A stretch of 64,000 nucleotides of DNA from Talaromyces rugulosus (GCF_013368755.1 NC_049561.1:3534001-3598000), one strand, 5' to 3'. Shown: positions 47,202 through 58,771, numbered from the stretch's first letter. Notes: generated by a model not told the origin, from the sequence alone. Translations and numbers: made by a program.

Positions 47202-47836
47202 CTACTCCGGCAACCTCGGAGGCTGCACAATCTGGCCCTCTGCAAACTTGGTCTCAGCCAGCACACCGCACTTGGCACACGTCCTCTTTTGAACGTCTGC
47301 GCCAAACTCCTCCACCACGGCTTTAATCTGCGTACCCAGATCCGTGCAGATAAACCGCTTCTCCCACACAATCTCACCGCACGACTGGCAGTACCACCGC
47401 ATCGTATCCTCGGCGCCTTCCTTGCGCGGCTGCTCCATGACTACGCCGACGGTATCCTTGAACCGCACGGGACAGTGTGGAGTGTTGGCGGGGAGTAGGA
47501 AAAGGGAGCCTTCATGGATCGGAATGTCTTGGAAAGTATGAGGTGTTGTGGACGTGTCTGCCACGGTTTTGAGGAGCATGGAGCCCCGGTATTGATAGAA
47601 GAATTCGGGCGTGGAGTTGACGTGGTAGTCTGTTCGCGCGTTGGGTCCGCCGACTACCATGACTGTATACCCGGAGGAGGTGGATGGGTGGTAGACGCAG
47701 TAGTTATTAACGGGCGGCTGGAGGAGGTGGGAATTGGCTTCGAGCCTGTGTGACTGTTAGATATTGAATTCTTTGGATAGGGTGATGATGAGGGGTTGGC
47801 TTGCCATTTGGGGATGTTTAGGGACGGTGGTAGCAT
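47202..47836 (-). CDS. bna1: 3-hydroxyanthranilate 3,4-dioxygenase
   Basis: Non-haem iron cupin enzyme of the kynurenine pathway, making the precursor of quinolinate and NAD. Two exons (47805-47836, 47202-47745) give 191 aa. The iron ligands are visible as His and Glu in DYHVNSTPEFFYQ and His in NTPHCPVR. A rubredoxin-like metal site at the C-terminus has CQSCGE and CAKCG, as in the fungal and bacterial enzymes. The intron (47746-47804) uses a GC donor (GCAAGC) with a CAG acceptor, within IPKW/LEANSHL. Without this GC intron the first exon runs into an unrelated frame. Confidence 0.94.
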
Positions 47837-48185
47837 TTTGGACGCTTCTTCCAGTATCTGGTATTGGATGATCTGTTTATTGTTCCTTTAAAAATCAACA
47901 GACCAGCGATGAATTAACTAGATGAGATGATATAAGTCATTGCCTTTCTCCGGATGAAATCATTATTAATTGTTCCCCTCCCTGCGATGCTTAATCTTAT
48001 CGGACTTAAAACGTCTCCACTATTGCGGAGATAATCCCGATAAGCGGTCACGTGCGCTGTTTTTTTTTTTTTGCCAGGTGCGCTTTCCCTTTCTGGGATT
48101 TTTTCGAGACTTCAATTCCCGCAGCACCAGAAGAACATCCCCAGGACCCAGAAAGACCAGAGAAATTTCTCAAGGGATATTTCCA
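47837..48185. other. Divergent promoter, dioxygenase and Rcl1
   Basis: About 350 bp without coding sequence, containing a T12 tract near 48060. Confidence 0.5.
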
Positions 48186-49400
48186 ATGGCGTCCACACAA
48201 ACACCCCTCGTGCGGCTGACGTCGCAAAAGAACTTCACATACCGCCTCGTCCTGTCGACGCTGACCGGCCGACCCGTGCACATTTCGCAAATCCGACCAA
48301 ACTCGCCCGCCAACCCCGGTCTGTTAACGCACGAAATCTCGTTCCTGCGTCTCCTCGAAGCCGTCACAAATGGCTCCCAAATGGAGATTTCGTACAGTGG
48401 TACCATTATCGTCTACAAACCGGGCCTGATTACGGGCAGCGCGTCCGGCCTCGGTGCCAGTAACGGGGTGATCACCCATGAAATCCCGTCGAGCTGCACG
48501 CGCGGCATCAGTTATTTCCTCATTCCGCTGTGTCTTCTTGCGCCATTTTCCAAGTCGCCGATGAATGTGCTTTTTACGGGCCCCGGGGTAATTACATCGG
48601 CCACGCCGACGGGCGATATCTCTGCGGATGCGGTGCGAATGGCTATTTTGCCGCTGTTTAAACAATTCAATATATGGAACAATATTGAGCTGCGGATATT
48701 GCAGAGGTCGAATCCAGGTAGCTCTGGCAGAGGCGGTGGAGGCGAGGTGCAGTTGGTCTTTGGCCATCAGGTCCGCCTACCCAAGACTCTGCATTTGATG
48801 AACCCGGGACGTGTCAAGACAATCCGCGGTGTGGCCTATTCGACAGGTGTTTCTGCATCGAACAATGCGCGGATGATTCAGACTGCTCGAGGGATTTTGA
48901 ATACTCTCGCCCCAGATACTTATATCGCTTCGGATGCGTCCCCGGCACCTTTGATTCCTGCTCCGGATAAGAACAACCCCAACGCCAAGCGCAAAACTGG
49001 CCTGGGATTTGGTCTCTTCCTCGTTGCAGAGACGTCTACCGGCTGTTTGTTCTCGGCCGATGTTGCCTCTCCGCCATCTGGCGGTGAACCACCAGAGGAC
49101 ATTGGCAAGCGCTGCGCATACCAGCTGCTCGAGACAATTTCCAAGGGAGGATGTGTTGCGCCTGTAGCCGCTCCTACAATGATGATGCTCATGGCCATGG
49201 GATCCGAAGATGTCGGGCGGCTGCAAGTCGGCCGAGAAGTTATTGCAGACCAGGCACTAATCCAATTCGCGCGTGATCTCACAAAATTCGGCGCTGCGGG
49301 ATGGGGTATCCGAGATGCAGCTGGAGAGAACGTGGACAAGGATGTCGTTGTCAGCATTGTTGGAAAGGGAATTGGCAATGTTGGCCGAAAAATTGCTTGA
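48186..49400 (+). CDS. rcl1: RNA 3'-terminal phosphate cyclase-like protein Rcl1
   Basis: Nucleolar protein of the RtcA fold required for 18S rRNA maturation (cleavage at A2, acting with Bms1), not a true cyclase. Single exon, 404 aa from MASTQTPLVRLT. Family segments: GRPVHISQIR, LTHEISFLRLLEAVTNGS, PGLITG, CTRGISYFLIPLCLLAPFSK, VYSTGV-like VAYSTGVSASNNARM, GFGLFLVAETSTGCLFSAD, and the C-terminal region RLQVGREVIADQALIQFARDL. The catalytic His of genuine cyclases near the C-terminus is not present, as expected for Rcl1. An upstream in-frame extension to 47970 has no family sequence and is rejected. Confidence 0.94.
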   Translation: MASTQTPLVRLTSQKNFTYRLVLSTLTGRPVHISQIRPNSPANPGLLTHEISFLRLLEAVTNGSQMEISYSGTIIVYKPGLITGSASGLGASNGVITHEIPSSCTRGISYFLIPLCLLAPFSKSPMNVLFTGPGVITSATPTGDISADAVRMAILPLFKQFNIWNNIELRILQRSNPGSSGRGGGGEVQLVFGHQVRLPKTLHLMNPGRVKTIRGVAYSTGVSASNNARMIQTARGILNTLAPDTYIASDASPAPLIPAPDKNNPNAKRKTGLGFGLFLVAETSTGCLFSADVASPPSGGEPPEDIGKRCAYQLLETISKGGCVAPVAAPTMMMLMAMGSEDVGRLQVGREVIADQALIQFARDLTKFGAAGWGIRDAAGENVDKDVVVSIVGKGIGNVGRKIA

Positions 49401-50534
49401 TGGAAAAAACTACGCTACTTGGATGAAATGTTTTTTTTATTCCTCTAATATCCTCTAATAGGCATGGAGGAAAAGTCCGAACGGGACGCAACGCTGAGAT
49501 GGTCGCCTCGTCGTCAGCCGATCCCATATCCAGAGGCTCGCCGTCTAGACTGGTTAGCGACGGTGCAACTCAGCCAAGGTTCCGCCTTGACATATATGTA
49601 CAGTAATGAGAGTACGCCATATAATAGCGTATGCAGAGACATATTAGGATGCCCTTGGTATCTACCATCTCGAAGGTGCAAATACATCGGACATTTCCAT
49701 ATGAAACAAGACAACTGAAGGAAACTCTAAGGAAATAACCGCTCCCTAGTTGATTTTTCATTGTATCGTAAACAGTGTAGATTTCCAAAACCGCCATCAT
49801 TTCTTTATGCCAATTCCTACTCCCTTGTTTCCGACCGGAAAATCTACACAAACAGACATGAAACAGACTTAGTATAAATATCAACTTCGCCCCCTCCCCT
49901 TCTCTTCTCCCTCTCTTCTTCTCAAGCGCGGCAGTAGTAGATTCACTTACTCCCTGTAACTGATTCCCCGTACCGGCCAGCCCAGCCCAGCCCATGCAGT
50001 TTTCCCCACGCGCGGTATATATACATGTGGACGACTAGGATTGACTAAAATACGTATTAATATCTAGTTCATATAGAACAAGACTTTTAGCCAAGGTTTT
50101 TTCGCCCACGCGGTTTTTCCCTTGGTTACTGGAATGCCTGTCAACAGTTTCTTTTTTTTTATATATAAAGGTTGTTAGAATAGTTCCAGGCCTGAATGGG
50201 GGATGTCTTTAGATAGATATAGTAACATTGAATTGATATGTATCGATATAAAGGGGGTCGAGAGTATATAACACTTTTTTCACATGTGTTAAATGTGTCA
50301 AGTGTAATTCTTGGTTCCGTACTATGTCAGAGGGAAACATTTGAACCAGTTTGTCGTGATCAATGATTACGAGCATAATCATTGGTCATTCGAGGCGTGT
50401 ATTTGAGTACCACAGGCATAGAACAAGTATAATACATCAGTTCTATTTACATCTCCCAGCAACTCCATGTCAAATAAACCACCTAGCAGAGTCACAACTG
50501 CCAACCTTCAGCCCTCGACTCAAACCACCACGAG
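49401..50534. other. Intergenic region with possible structured RNA
   Basis: No protein gene supported. Near 49463-49600 there are several short hairpin-capable segments (GTCC...GGAC at 49476-49488, AAGG...CCTT at 49577-49589). No tRNA found. See findings for a weak ncRNA hint. Confidence 0.4.
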
Positions 50535-51296
50535 TTAAACCGCCTGAGCACGTCTGGTGATAAAATGAAGGTTTTTCGATACTCCATTGTCCAGATTTTC
50601 CCTCGCAACAAGGCGTGCGTATTCATTTCTGTAGTATTTTGACATGAAATCAATGTCTTTCTCACAAAGGACCAGAAGTTTGCCCTTGTCGTCAAAACCC
50701 CCATAAACGATTAGCAGGTTTTGTATCTTGCCAAATGGATAAAGATAATCCTTGGTATAGCGATATGCCGTCGAATCATTCCACTCAAATTCCTCGACTA
50801 GAACATTTCTGATGCTCTGAAGCTGGCTACCATAAGCATCCGTGATATTTTCCATGTTGTGTGGTTCGTCTGTGAAATCTTGACTGAGCCAAATGATATC
50901 GGACTGAGGATCAAAGTAAAACGATCCAGCATTAAACTCTGCATGCCGAAATGGAGTGTACTTTTTCAAGGTGTGTTGACGAGAGATATGGCAAACCTGA
51001 AGCGCGATGGGGTTTTGGCACTGCTCCAAGGGCTTGTCGTCCAGGCTCCGAGAACCAAGATCCCCTTTTAGAAATCTTGGTAGAGAACCACCTAATCGTA
51101 AGATGGCAAGTTCTCTAAATTCTTCGGCCTTTTGGTCCTCATAGTGGGTCGCTTCGATGACTCGGGATGATGGCCAAGTATGCTCCCAGACCATCAGCTG
51201 AAGCTCCATTGGTAGCTTCGGGAAAAGGTGGAACGTGGTAGGATTTTCAGATTCCATCTTAAAAGCGACGTCGCCTGTTTTGAGAGGGGATGTCAT
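50535..51296 (-). CDS. 2EXR-domain protein
   Basis: Member of a fungal-specific family of unknown function defined by the 2EXR domain. Single exon, 253 aa. The domain begins at FHLFPKLPMELQLMVWEHTWPSS with the two characteristic ExR-like positions (ELQL and SSRVIE), followed by LQVCHISRQHTLKKYTPF, the conserved FYFDPQSDIIWLSQDF, then IRNVLVEEFEW. An alternative start at MESENP (codon 14) is possible. No signal or membrane segment. Many copies exist in ascomycete genomes; no specific role can be assigned. Confidence 0.85.
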   Translation of the reverse strand: MTSPLKTGDVAFKMESENPTTFHLFPKLPMELQLMVWEHTWPSSRVIEATHYEDQKAEEFRELAILRLGGSLPRFLKGDLGSRSLDDKPLEQCQNPIALQVCHISRQHTLKKYTPFRHAEFNAGSFYFDPQSDIIWLSQDFTDEPHNMENITDAYGSQLQSIRNVLVEEFEWNDSTAYRYTKDYLYPFGKIQNLLIVYGGFDDKGKLLVLCEKDIDFMSKYYRNEYARLVARENLDNGVSKNLHFITRRAQAV

Positions 51297-51647
51297 GAGT
51301 GGTTGATTTTCTTTTGGAGGTGGAAAGGGAAAAGGGTTGCTCTAAATATCAATAGGATTTAAATAATATTTCTTGTGTTGAACAGATGGAAGAGGGGAAA
51401 CTCGAACAGGAACAAGGAAAATGGAACCAGGTTCCATTTTTATTAGGGCGTCTTTACATAATCTGCATTAACGCGCCGCTTCTGGCAGGGGTTGTTGGAT
51501 GTTTCTTTGTTCTGTAGGCGCTAGGTTGTTGGTACTAGGAGTAGTGTAGTGGAGCCTGGGAATGATTGCTCCAAGTCCACTGGATCTCGAGGATGACTTG
51601 ACGCGCACCATGCATCCAAGAAACTTTAAATATTCACATATACACTA
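51297..51647. other. Intergenic spacer
   Basis: Upstream region of the 2EXR gene; no gene seen. Confidence 0.45.
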
Positions 51648-52474
51648 TTAAAAGCCCGCAAGAGCCATGACGACAGCAGCGCCACCAATAGCTAATTCAA
51701 CGTTGCCCGTAATCCGGGGCAAACCACCAGTACTCACGGAGGAGCTGTCCGCAGACGAAGACGCTGCGCCTGTACTGGTCCCAGTCGTAGTCCCAGTGGA
51801 GGCAGATCCGCTTGTGGAAGTACTTCCAATAGTACCGGTTGCAGTCGTGGTATCACTTCCAGTGCCAGCAGCAGTAGAAGTACTAGCAGCAGTAGCAGTC
51901 GCAGTTGGCGCCGTCGCCGACGCCGCCGTGCTCGCAGGCGCAGTGTTGACATCGCCCGCAGTCACAGTGACAACGATCATAGCAGACGCAAGATCCTCGT
52001 TGGCATACGTGAGCGTGCTAGTTCCCGGGAAATTGGCCTCAGAGCCCGCCGCCGTGTTGGTGCAGATGGCGGTGGACGTGCCCTTCAAGACGCAGTTTTC
52101 TGCTAAGGAGAAGCTGTGGCCAAGTTAGACCTGTCATGGTGTTTTCTTCAAGAAGAAGAGGAAGTTACATAGAGGCATCGCCGTCAATCATTTCCATATG
52201 TGCGGTCTTGGGACCCTCGATTAGGGTAAAGCCGGCACCGGCGCCGCATTCATCGGACGAGGTACCCGGAGCACATTTAATAGCGTATGTGGTTGCAGTG
52301 GAATCCTGAGGAGATTAGACGAATTTCACGAATTAGAAATTTTAAACATACAGAACCAGCAATAGATGCAACAAGAGGCTGCTGGTCAAATCCCGGTATA
52401 AAAAGAGTGGTGGTCTGGTGTAGGGCGACTGCAGAGCCCAAAAGAGCGAGGGGGGCAATAACGGAGTGATGCAT
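51648..52474 (-). CDS. Secreted Ser/Thr-rich GPI-anchored protein
   Basis: Probable cell-wall or plasma-membrane surface protein of unknown function. Three exons (52352-52474, 52169-52305, 51648-52113) give 241 aa. A signal peptide (MHHSVIAPLALLGSAVALHQ) is followed by a small Cys-containing domain (KCAPGTSSDECGAG, ENCVLKGTSTAICTN), then about 100 residues almost entirely Ser, Thr, Ala and Gly (mucin-like, likely O-glycosylated), and a hydrophobic tail IGGAAVVMALAGF after a small-residue omega site, as in GPI-anchored proteins. Four cysteines could form two disulfides. A T23 tract (plus-strand A run at 52522-52544) sits just upstream of the start. Confidence 0.85.
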
Positions 52475-54130
52475 GATTATTAAATTATTGGTAAACGAAA
52501 GTGTTTAGATGGTTTGGAGGGAAAAAAAAAAAAAAAAAAAAAAACCAAAGTAAATTACGACTTGGGAAGGAAAAAAAAGAAGAAGAAAAAAGGAACCGGG
52601 GATGAGGCTCCTTTTATTATTGGGGCCGGCGGCTCGACTCGGGCCTTCTTCCAGCCTCAATCTTGGCAACATTGAAACGAGCGAGCTAATTTGAAGGATC
52701 CAAGCTATTATTACTAAGGGGTAAACACGTCGCTTAAAATGTCTTAGAATGTCAAAGTCTATATATTATTACTGATTTATTGGAAAGTTATGTTCAGCCG
52801 GATTCTTTCCTTGCAACTCCCTGTGCTAGGTTCTAACAACAAATTGTTTGGCAAATAGAAAATAACAAAATTATACATAAATTACTATGTAAAACCTACT
52901 AAGGGGCCCCGGACGTGTCCGGCACGCGGTAGTGGAATGGTTTTTTACGCCCCCAACTTTCATACTTCGTCGAGTCGGCCGAATTCAAGTCCGTGGCAAA
53001 ATTTCCTAATTAGGCGACGACATCCGGAGAGAGGTACTGGTACAGTGTAGACAGCACACATGACACAGCGTTGGATATCTAATTGCCTAGTACCTCATAA
53101 GTCAACTTATTATGTGAAATATATCACTCTAATGGGACATAGAACTATAATGAATTTAAGATGTGGTGAGTAATGGATCTATACTTGTCATCAATTGGTA
53201 CTACGACTACTTCGAGAAATGCTTACCACGGTTTGCAATGCCGAGCAGGTTTTTACATATTTCACAAAATAAGCAAGCATAGAAGAGAAAATGTGGACAT
53301 GAAGGTCAGGGTAAATTTCCCACCAGATTCGGCCCTTGGATAAGTTGCGGAACGAAAAAATAGGATACAGCCCTTGGACTCTACTAACTACTATTTAATT
53401 TAGATTCACGCTGGATTGATGGGAAGCCCATTTCTTTTGGTTAAAAATGACTGAGAAATAATTGACAGCAGGTAGCAAGGTTGTATACAGTCATATACAA
53501 GACACGCCATCCAGTGAGTCATGATATGACAAGTTGTGACAAGTTGTTATGAAAGGTGAGCGTATCCACATCCAGTTTTCTTTTCTCGCAATATCGATTG
53601 ATCTTACCAGAGTGACCTTTGGTTCTTCGTTATCGAAAACACGAGTTTCTACATACCTTTATCATCATGGCAGAGATACGGACTTCGTTAGTAGAAGCCC
53701 GGTGATTAATTATCTGACTGTCACATAGAATTAACATCTCCTGTCCCAGCGCCGAAACATTCTCCATTAGGTGGACTGAATCTTCCTCCTATCTAGCTGA
53801 CATCTTGGTTGTGCGGGACAAACTCCATAAAGCTATTGCAGGGTCCGGTCCTGACATTCTACGGCTGCAAGATGACCCCAGGATGAAAAAAACCCAGGGA
53901 ATTCTTCCATTTGGTTTCCACCCAAGCAAATCCATGCACGGATGATAAGTCCTTCTGGTTTGTTTTTGGACTTTTAGCCACTGTATAGGTTAACCCCACT
54001 TCCTCATGGAACATTGATTTTAATCCTTTATAGATCTCAAACGGGTTATCTGGTCTACCAGAGGTAGTATCTCTCACGGTTAATCTTTTCTACAACGATA
54101 TTGGCAGGCTCGTCAAATACTGGGTTAGCA
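52475..54130. other. Accessory intergenic stretch
   Basis: AT-rich with an A23 run at 52522-52544. No intact gene. A minus-strand frame at 53859-54077 is isolated and unrecognised. The right part may be the decayed 5' end of the NB-ARC relic. Confidence 0.4.
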
Positions 54131-54301
54131 AAGAAAAGGTGCCACAGGTGACGAAGAACGTATTCTTTCATATTGCCGATTCGTCTATCTCAGTTTTCGT
54201 CAGTCTTATCCTCTTCATAGCAGAGAACATTGGACAGGACTGGCGCGCAACCACATGTATGATCTAGGTTCATTCTAGTCTTTCAAGCTAATTAGTCAAT
54301 A

Positions 54302-55028
54302 GACGGAATTTTCAAACCAAACTACGGAGAGTCTTGGAAAGAGGTTGAACGTCGGGTTAATGCCCTTAAATCTGATATTGACAAGGCTGTGGTTCTTTTG
54401 GATGATGTGGATGATAAGCTACACAAACTTCAATCCATCCCGATCGCCTCTGAATCATTCCATGATGCGCCAGAGGATGTGCCAGCGAATATTTTTCGTG
54501 TCGGCTGTCCCGCTTTCGAGAGACATGTTTATAATGATAATAAGGACGTCAATGAAATCGCCAGGTACTTCGACAGTGAAGATACTATTAAGGAATTCCG
54601 CTCGCTCACTTTATGGGGCGGCCGTAGAATAGACGAGCGTTATGTCTCGTTTCACTACGGCGATACCAGAATTCGAAATAAGGAATTGGATGCCATGTTC
54701 TGGATAGACAGTGAGAAGGAAAGCACTATTTACTAAGGCTTCACCGACATTGCCGTGAATCTAAATTTGCCAGATGCAGTCACTGGGTCCGGGGGCGATC
54801 ATAAAAATACCACTCTTGTCCTGGACTAGCTCCAGAATACAGGTGAGACAACAATAAGATTCCTTATGTTCCTAGCTTAATTTTCTAGAGTACCGATGGC
54901 TCTTGGTCTTTGAGAATGTCAGATCCGTCAAGCTGCTAAGGAAGTACTGGCCAATCGTTTCTCGAGGTCAAGCTATTGTCATCAGCGACTACTCCACCAC
55001 AGTGATGCATGGCCAGAGTGATCCTTAG
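54302..55028 (+). pseudogene. Decayed NB-ARC (STAND/NLR-like) gene
   Basis: Remnant of a fungal NOD-like receptor. A coiled-coil N-terminal part (SWKEVERRVNALKSDIDKAV, VDDKLHKL) leads to an NB-ARC core. The P-loop region reads TLWGGRRIDE where GxGGxGKT is expected, so the nucleotide-binding Lys is lost. Downstream LDAMFWIDSEKESTIY is followed by an in-frame TAA (54734-54736), then GFTDIAVNLNLPDAV, a TAG (54827-54829), a still recognisable intron (54843-54888), and YRWLLVFENVRSVKLLRKYWP, the Walker B/RNBS region, then a stop. The stops sit where Gln and Trp are usual, consistent with C-to-T and G-to-A changes such as RIP produces. No repeat domain is found downstream. Confidence 0.7.
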
Positions 55029-55799
55029 ACCCGATATGAACCATTTCTACGCAATATTTCAACGATATAAATGTACCCCCTTTCAGCGGGAACAGATAGT
55101 GGCGTTTGTCTAGGGTAGTTCTTTGGTTCGGTATTAGCACCATTGTCGAGGGCAGTTTAATGATAACTTAATATCCATTTTCAGCAACAAAAAATAATTT
55201 GAGAAATTTAAATTAAAATTAGATTATATTACATCTAATAAATCAATTATAACTCCTTGTAGAAATTCATAGCAAGCTCAAAGGATCTCCCATTGTTTTC
55301 ACAGCTAGTATATACAACCAACATTAGCACAGTGCAGGGAGGGATTTTTTATCCACTCGCGATATATAGACTATTCGGCCGCCCTGTGAGTCAAAGCTGC
55401 ATTACAAGTTATTATTAAGCTAAATAGAAGGCTTAGTAACTCTAGAAAAGACTCTGTAACATTGAAATGTGTCGGTATCTAGAAGTGGTAATATTGAGAC
55501 TTGTTGTTTTCTAGAACCTGAAGTGCCACAGGTTGATAGTATTTGGCTTCCTGTTATTTCTTTATTTGTTTCTTTTTGTTTGTTTTGTTTGTTTTTATAT
55601 CTTTCTTTTTATTATGCCCTGTCGTTGCCTGTGACAAATCTACGAGTAAACATGACGGCCCGTGATCCACTTGCGATTCCAATTTATTTCTGTCTTGCAC
55701 GACGCCCAGTATTTCTTTTCTCTCTTCTTCTGTTCAACTCTTTAACTCTCAAACCCTTAAAATCTCTTTTTTTTCCATGTTGCCAATTCTTTCACCACA
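55029..55799. other. Intergenic spacer
   Basis: AT-rich and T-rich region; no supported gene. The last 200 bp are CT-rich, probably the leader of the next gene. Confidence 0.4.
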
Positions 55800-56882
55800 A
55801 TGTCAACTGCAGACGACAGTGAGGAGCGCAGAGTACTGCGGCCAGGGGTTAGAAAGGCCAGACGAGAAGAAGAAGATCGCCAGGCACGACAAGCAGAGCG
55901 CGAAGGAATGGTACGAGATCTCGAGACGATGTATACTAGATTTAAGGAGGTCTCTGGGGACTATGGCGACTGGAAACTCCTCGATCTCAGCCGCATAACC
56001 TGCGTTGAATTCCCCCTCGACCAGCAACCCCCTCCTGTCGCGGAGACCTTTTTCATCCCTATGACCAAGAAGGAGCTAGACCAGCATCCTCCTGGTTTTT
56101 CAGATAAATTCACAAGAAGCAGTTGTGGAAAGCCACTTCGCTGGCATGAGAGTGATATCGGACGTCACCCAGCCAGCTCTGTCTTTCAACGACATAGTGA
56201 CGCACGAAGCCTATGCACCTACATGAATGGACTGTTCTATACAAAACGGGAAATATCTGAAAACGGGTCATCCAACATGTTGCGCAGATTGGCTGGATGG
56301 TGGCCTGGGTAAGTGTCTACTAGTATAAGCTCAGTTCTTAGGATGGGGGAAACTAAACTAATGGAAACGTAACTATGATATAGCTCCTTCGACCTCGGAA
56401 ATCCAGAATCGCTGATTGACGACGAGTTCCACCCGGATATCTTCAACTCGGTCATCTACGAACCCTGTAATCCCTTCGTGTCAGTCAAATCCAAGGAGCT
56501 ACCGCACGTGATGTGCACATTATCCAACGGCCTCGCATCTCGTGACGAAGCCCTCTTCCGCTCAGAGTTCATGACGATTCTTGCAATTATGATCACGCAA
56601 CTGCGGAAACCCCCGCCACCAGATACTATAGTCATTCCGGTATGTCTTCCATGTGTGTTTATAGCAATATCCAATTAAACTCTTTAGGTCAAGGTGTTAT
56701 CATTTTTTGGACGCGAAGGCCGGATTCTCGAGGCTTACTACAATGGCCGTGTCCGGCGCTTGTTCATTAAAGTGTCCAAGTTGCAGGATTTCTCGAGTGA
56801 CGAAGGCGTGCTTCACAACTCTGAGCTATTTCTGCGCCATATGGCTAGCAAGTGTGAAGGGAATCCTGAATCTCCGTGGTGA
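55800..56882 (+). CDS. Fungal hypothetical protein (319 aa)
   Basis: No recognised family. Three exons (55800-56308, 56384-56639, 56688-56882) join in frame. The N-terminal 50 residues are highly charged and probably helical (EERRVLRPGVRKARREEEDRQ). The middle has FFIPMTKKELDQHPPGFS and a CTYMNGLFYTKREIS segment. The C-terminal part is globular-looking (IVIPVKVLSFFGREGRILEAYYNGRVRRLFIKVSKLQDF). No signal peptide, transmembrane helix or zinc motif. Clean GT/AG introns and an uninterrupted frame argue for a real gene. Similar lineage-specific proteins often occur in several copies in accessory regions. Confidence 0.65.
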
Positions 56883-57616
56883 TTTCTTCTTTCTTCTTCC
56901 TTTCTTTCGTCCTTTTGTATTTCTTTTTAAATTCGAAGAAACTTGTGTTTTTTTTTTAAAAAAAAGAATATAGCTTTAGTTATTGATCCTAAGCTAATGA
57001 TCAAATGATTGAAGTCCGTATAGCCAATAAATTAAAACAATATACAACTAAACTAATAATAAATACTCTATAACGCACATAAATTTCACTACCGGTGAGT
57101 CGACACACAAAGATATACCTCCCAGGATGGTTTCCCAAAATCTTCAACATCTCTCTCACCCAGGTTTACTCGTCTATCGAGTAATGATCTGCCTTCTAGA
57201 TATATTCATGTTTGTCTTGGAATATTCATTTGATCAATATCAGTATTACAACTGTTCCTTGGCCGATGAAAAATATCACATCTATATCTTGAAGGGAAAG
57301 ATCAAACAAACATTTTGAGACATTTCTCAGCTCGAGTTTGTCCAGTCATTTCTTTGCGAATATCAGCTATCTGCCCAGAATGGGACGAAGAAAGTGAAAT
57401 AGAATTTTGCTAAATATTGGTAAGTCATGGCACATGCAAGTCACAATTGAAGTGGGTCTCCTGGCCATCCATCTGCAGATAGAATATTCAGGCACAACAA
57501 ACCAATGCCCGTCTGAAAATTTCTTCTGTGTTTGCCCCTCTGCCAGTCCCCTCGTTTGTCACCCCTACTCTGACCTTAGATAATCATTTGGAGTGCCCTT
57601 CCGTTTGCAATTCAAA
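56883..57616. other. Intergenic spacer
   Basis: AT-rich, with a T-run and A-run near 56949-56967; no supported gene. Confidence 0.4.
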
Positions 57617-58771
57617 ATGAGCAAGACAACGCCAAAGTCGAAGCTGACCATCAAAGACTTCGGCATCCCGGCGGATATAGAAGGTTGGGAAGAGATAGCA
57701 GCAAAGGCAATACCAAAAGTCCCATATATCCATCAGATACCTTACGAGGAGATGGGATCAGGCTCCAATATCAACCAAAGGCAATTTCATTGCCTTTAGG
57801 GCACTCTGGATACCGATGTGTTCGCCACATAAACTCAACGAGGACCTCGTACAGCTTGGGCTCAAAAATTACTGGGAAGACGCTGGAGGAGCCGTCGATA
57901 CCGACATAGAATTCAATCTATACCTGAGCCTTCTTGAACAAAACACTCTTATGCAGGCCATCGACAAAAAACGACGAATCGTGGCCAGGCTCCTTCAAAC
58001 CAGTGAAGGTAGCCCAGGAGCTGGTCATGAAAGTCGATGGCCTGCATGACTGGGCTCGTGTCGCCAACGATGGTCTGACTCTCCCCAACCAAGCAGAAAT
58101 CGCTTTGTCCCCCCAGGCAGCTGGAAATGAGCCGAGGGGGGCAGAAAAGGAAACTCGCCAAAACTGGCCTCCTCCGTCTTCCTCCTGCAGAGGATGAGGA
58201 ATCGGTTAATATTGCCCTGGTTTTGCTCCTGCAAAACCTATCAGACCTAGTCGCCCAGGTCGACCTAGAATGGGTGCCAAACCGCCACCATTTTTCCGTG
58301 ATATTCGGCACTGTGATGAATACCATCACAGATGGGATCCTGCGGTCTAGAAAAGACGGCCAAGGAATTTTCTGTCTTCTTGAAGCCAAGAAAATGATGC
58401 GCAGAGACAATGACGTAAATGTTAAGATGCAGGAAACTGCAGAGATCGTCGGATGGATTCGCTCCTCACCAGACAAGCTGGAAACATTCCGTGGTCGGTA
58501 AGTCAACCAAACTAGATCTTAGAGAAGATTAATTTTTTCTGACTAGTTTTCTAGCCGGTTCGTCATCTCACAGAATCGCCACCAAATATTTATCATCGCG
58601 GCGACATATGACGACGAGTATGTGAGATACTTGGAGGGGGCGTCGTCCGGGCCCAAGTCTTTTCTTGAGGAACAGTCTTACGGCCCGTATGATACTGCGG
58701 ACTTGAGTGATTTAAAAATGTTTGCTCGTGCTGTGGTGGTGATCACCATGGCCGCCAACGCTACTATATAG
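57617..58771 (+). pseudogene. Frameshifted fungal PD-(D/E)XK nuclease-like gene
   Basis: Coherent protein text appears in successive frames: MSKTTPKSKLTIKDFGIP to about 57776, then GNFIAFRALWIPMCSPHKLNEDL to about 58006, then VAQELVMKVDGLHDWARVAND, and from about 58127 LVAQVDLEWVPNRHHFSVIFG. The segment GIFCLLEAKKM resembles the E-x-K strand of PD-(D/E)XK folds in uncharacterised fungal proteins. A last intron (58498-58554) and final exon are intact, ending at 58771. At least three frame changes without convincing splice sites make a broken gene the best reading; missed short introns are the alternative. The function is unknown. Confidence 0.5.

Noticed and set aside
49466..49482. RNase P RNA gene as an annotated feature
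   Set aside because: Only a CR-I-like string is seen; the second core region, terminator and overall fold cannot be supported by eye. Kept only as a low-interest finding.
53859..54077. Minus-strand 72-codon frame
   Set aside because: Isolated, no family features, no splice context, and it lies in the decayed area next to the NB-ARC relic.
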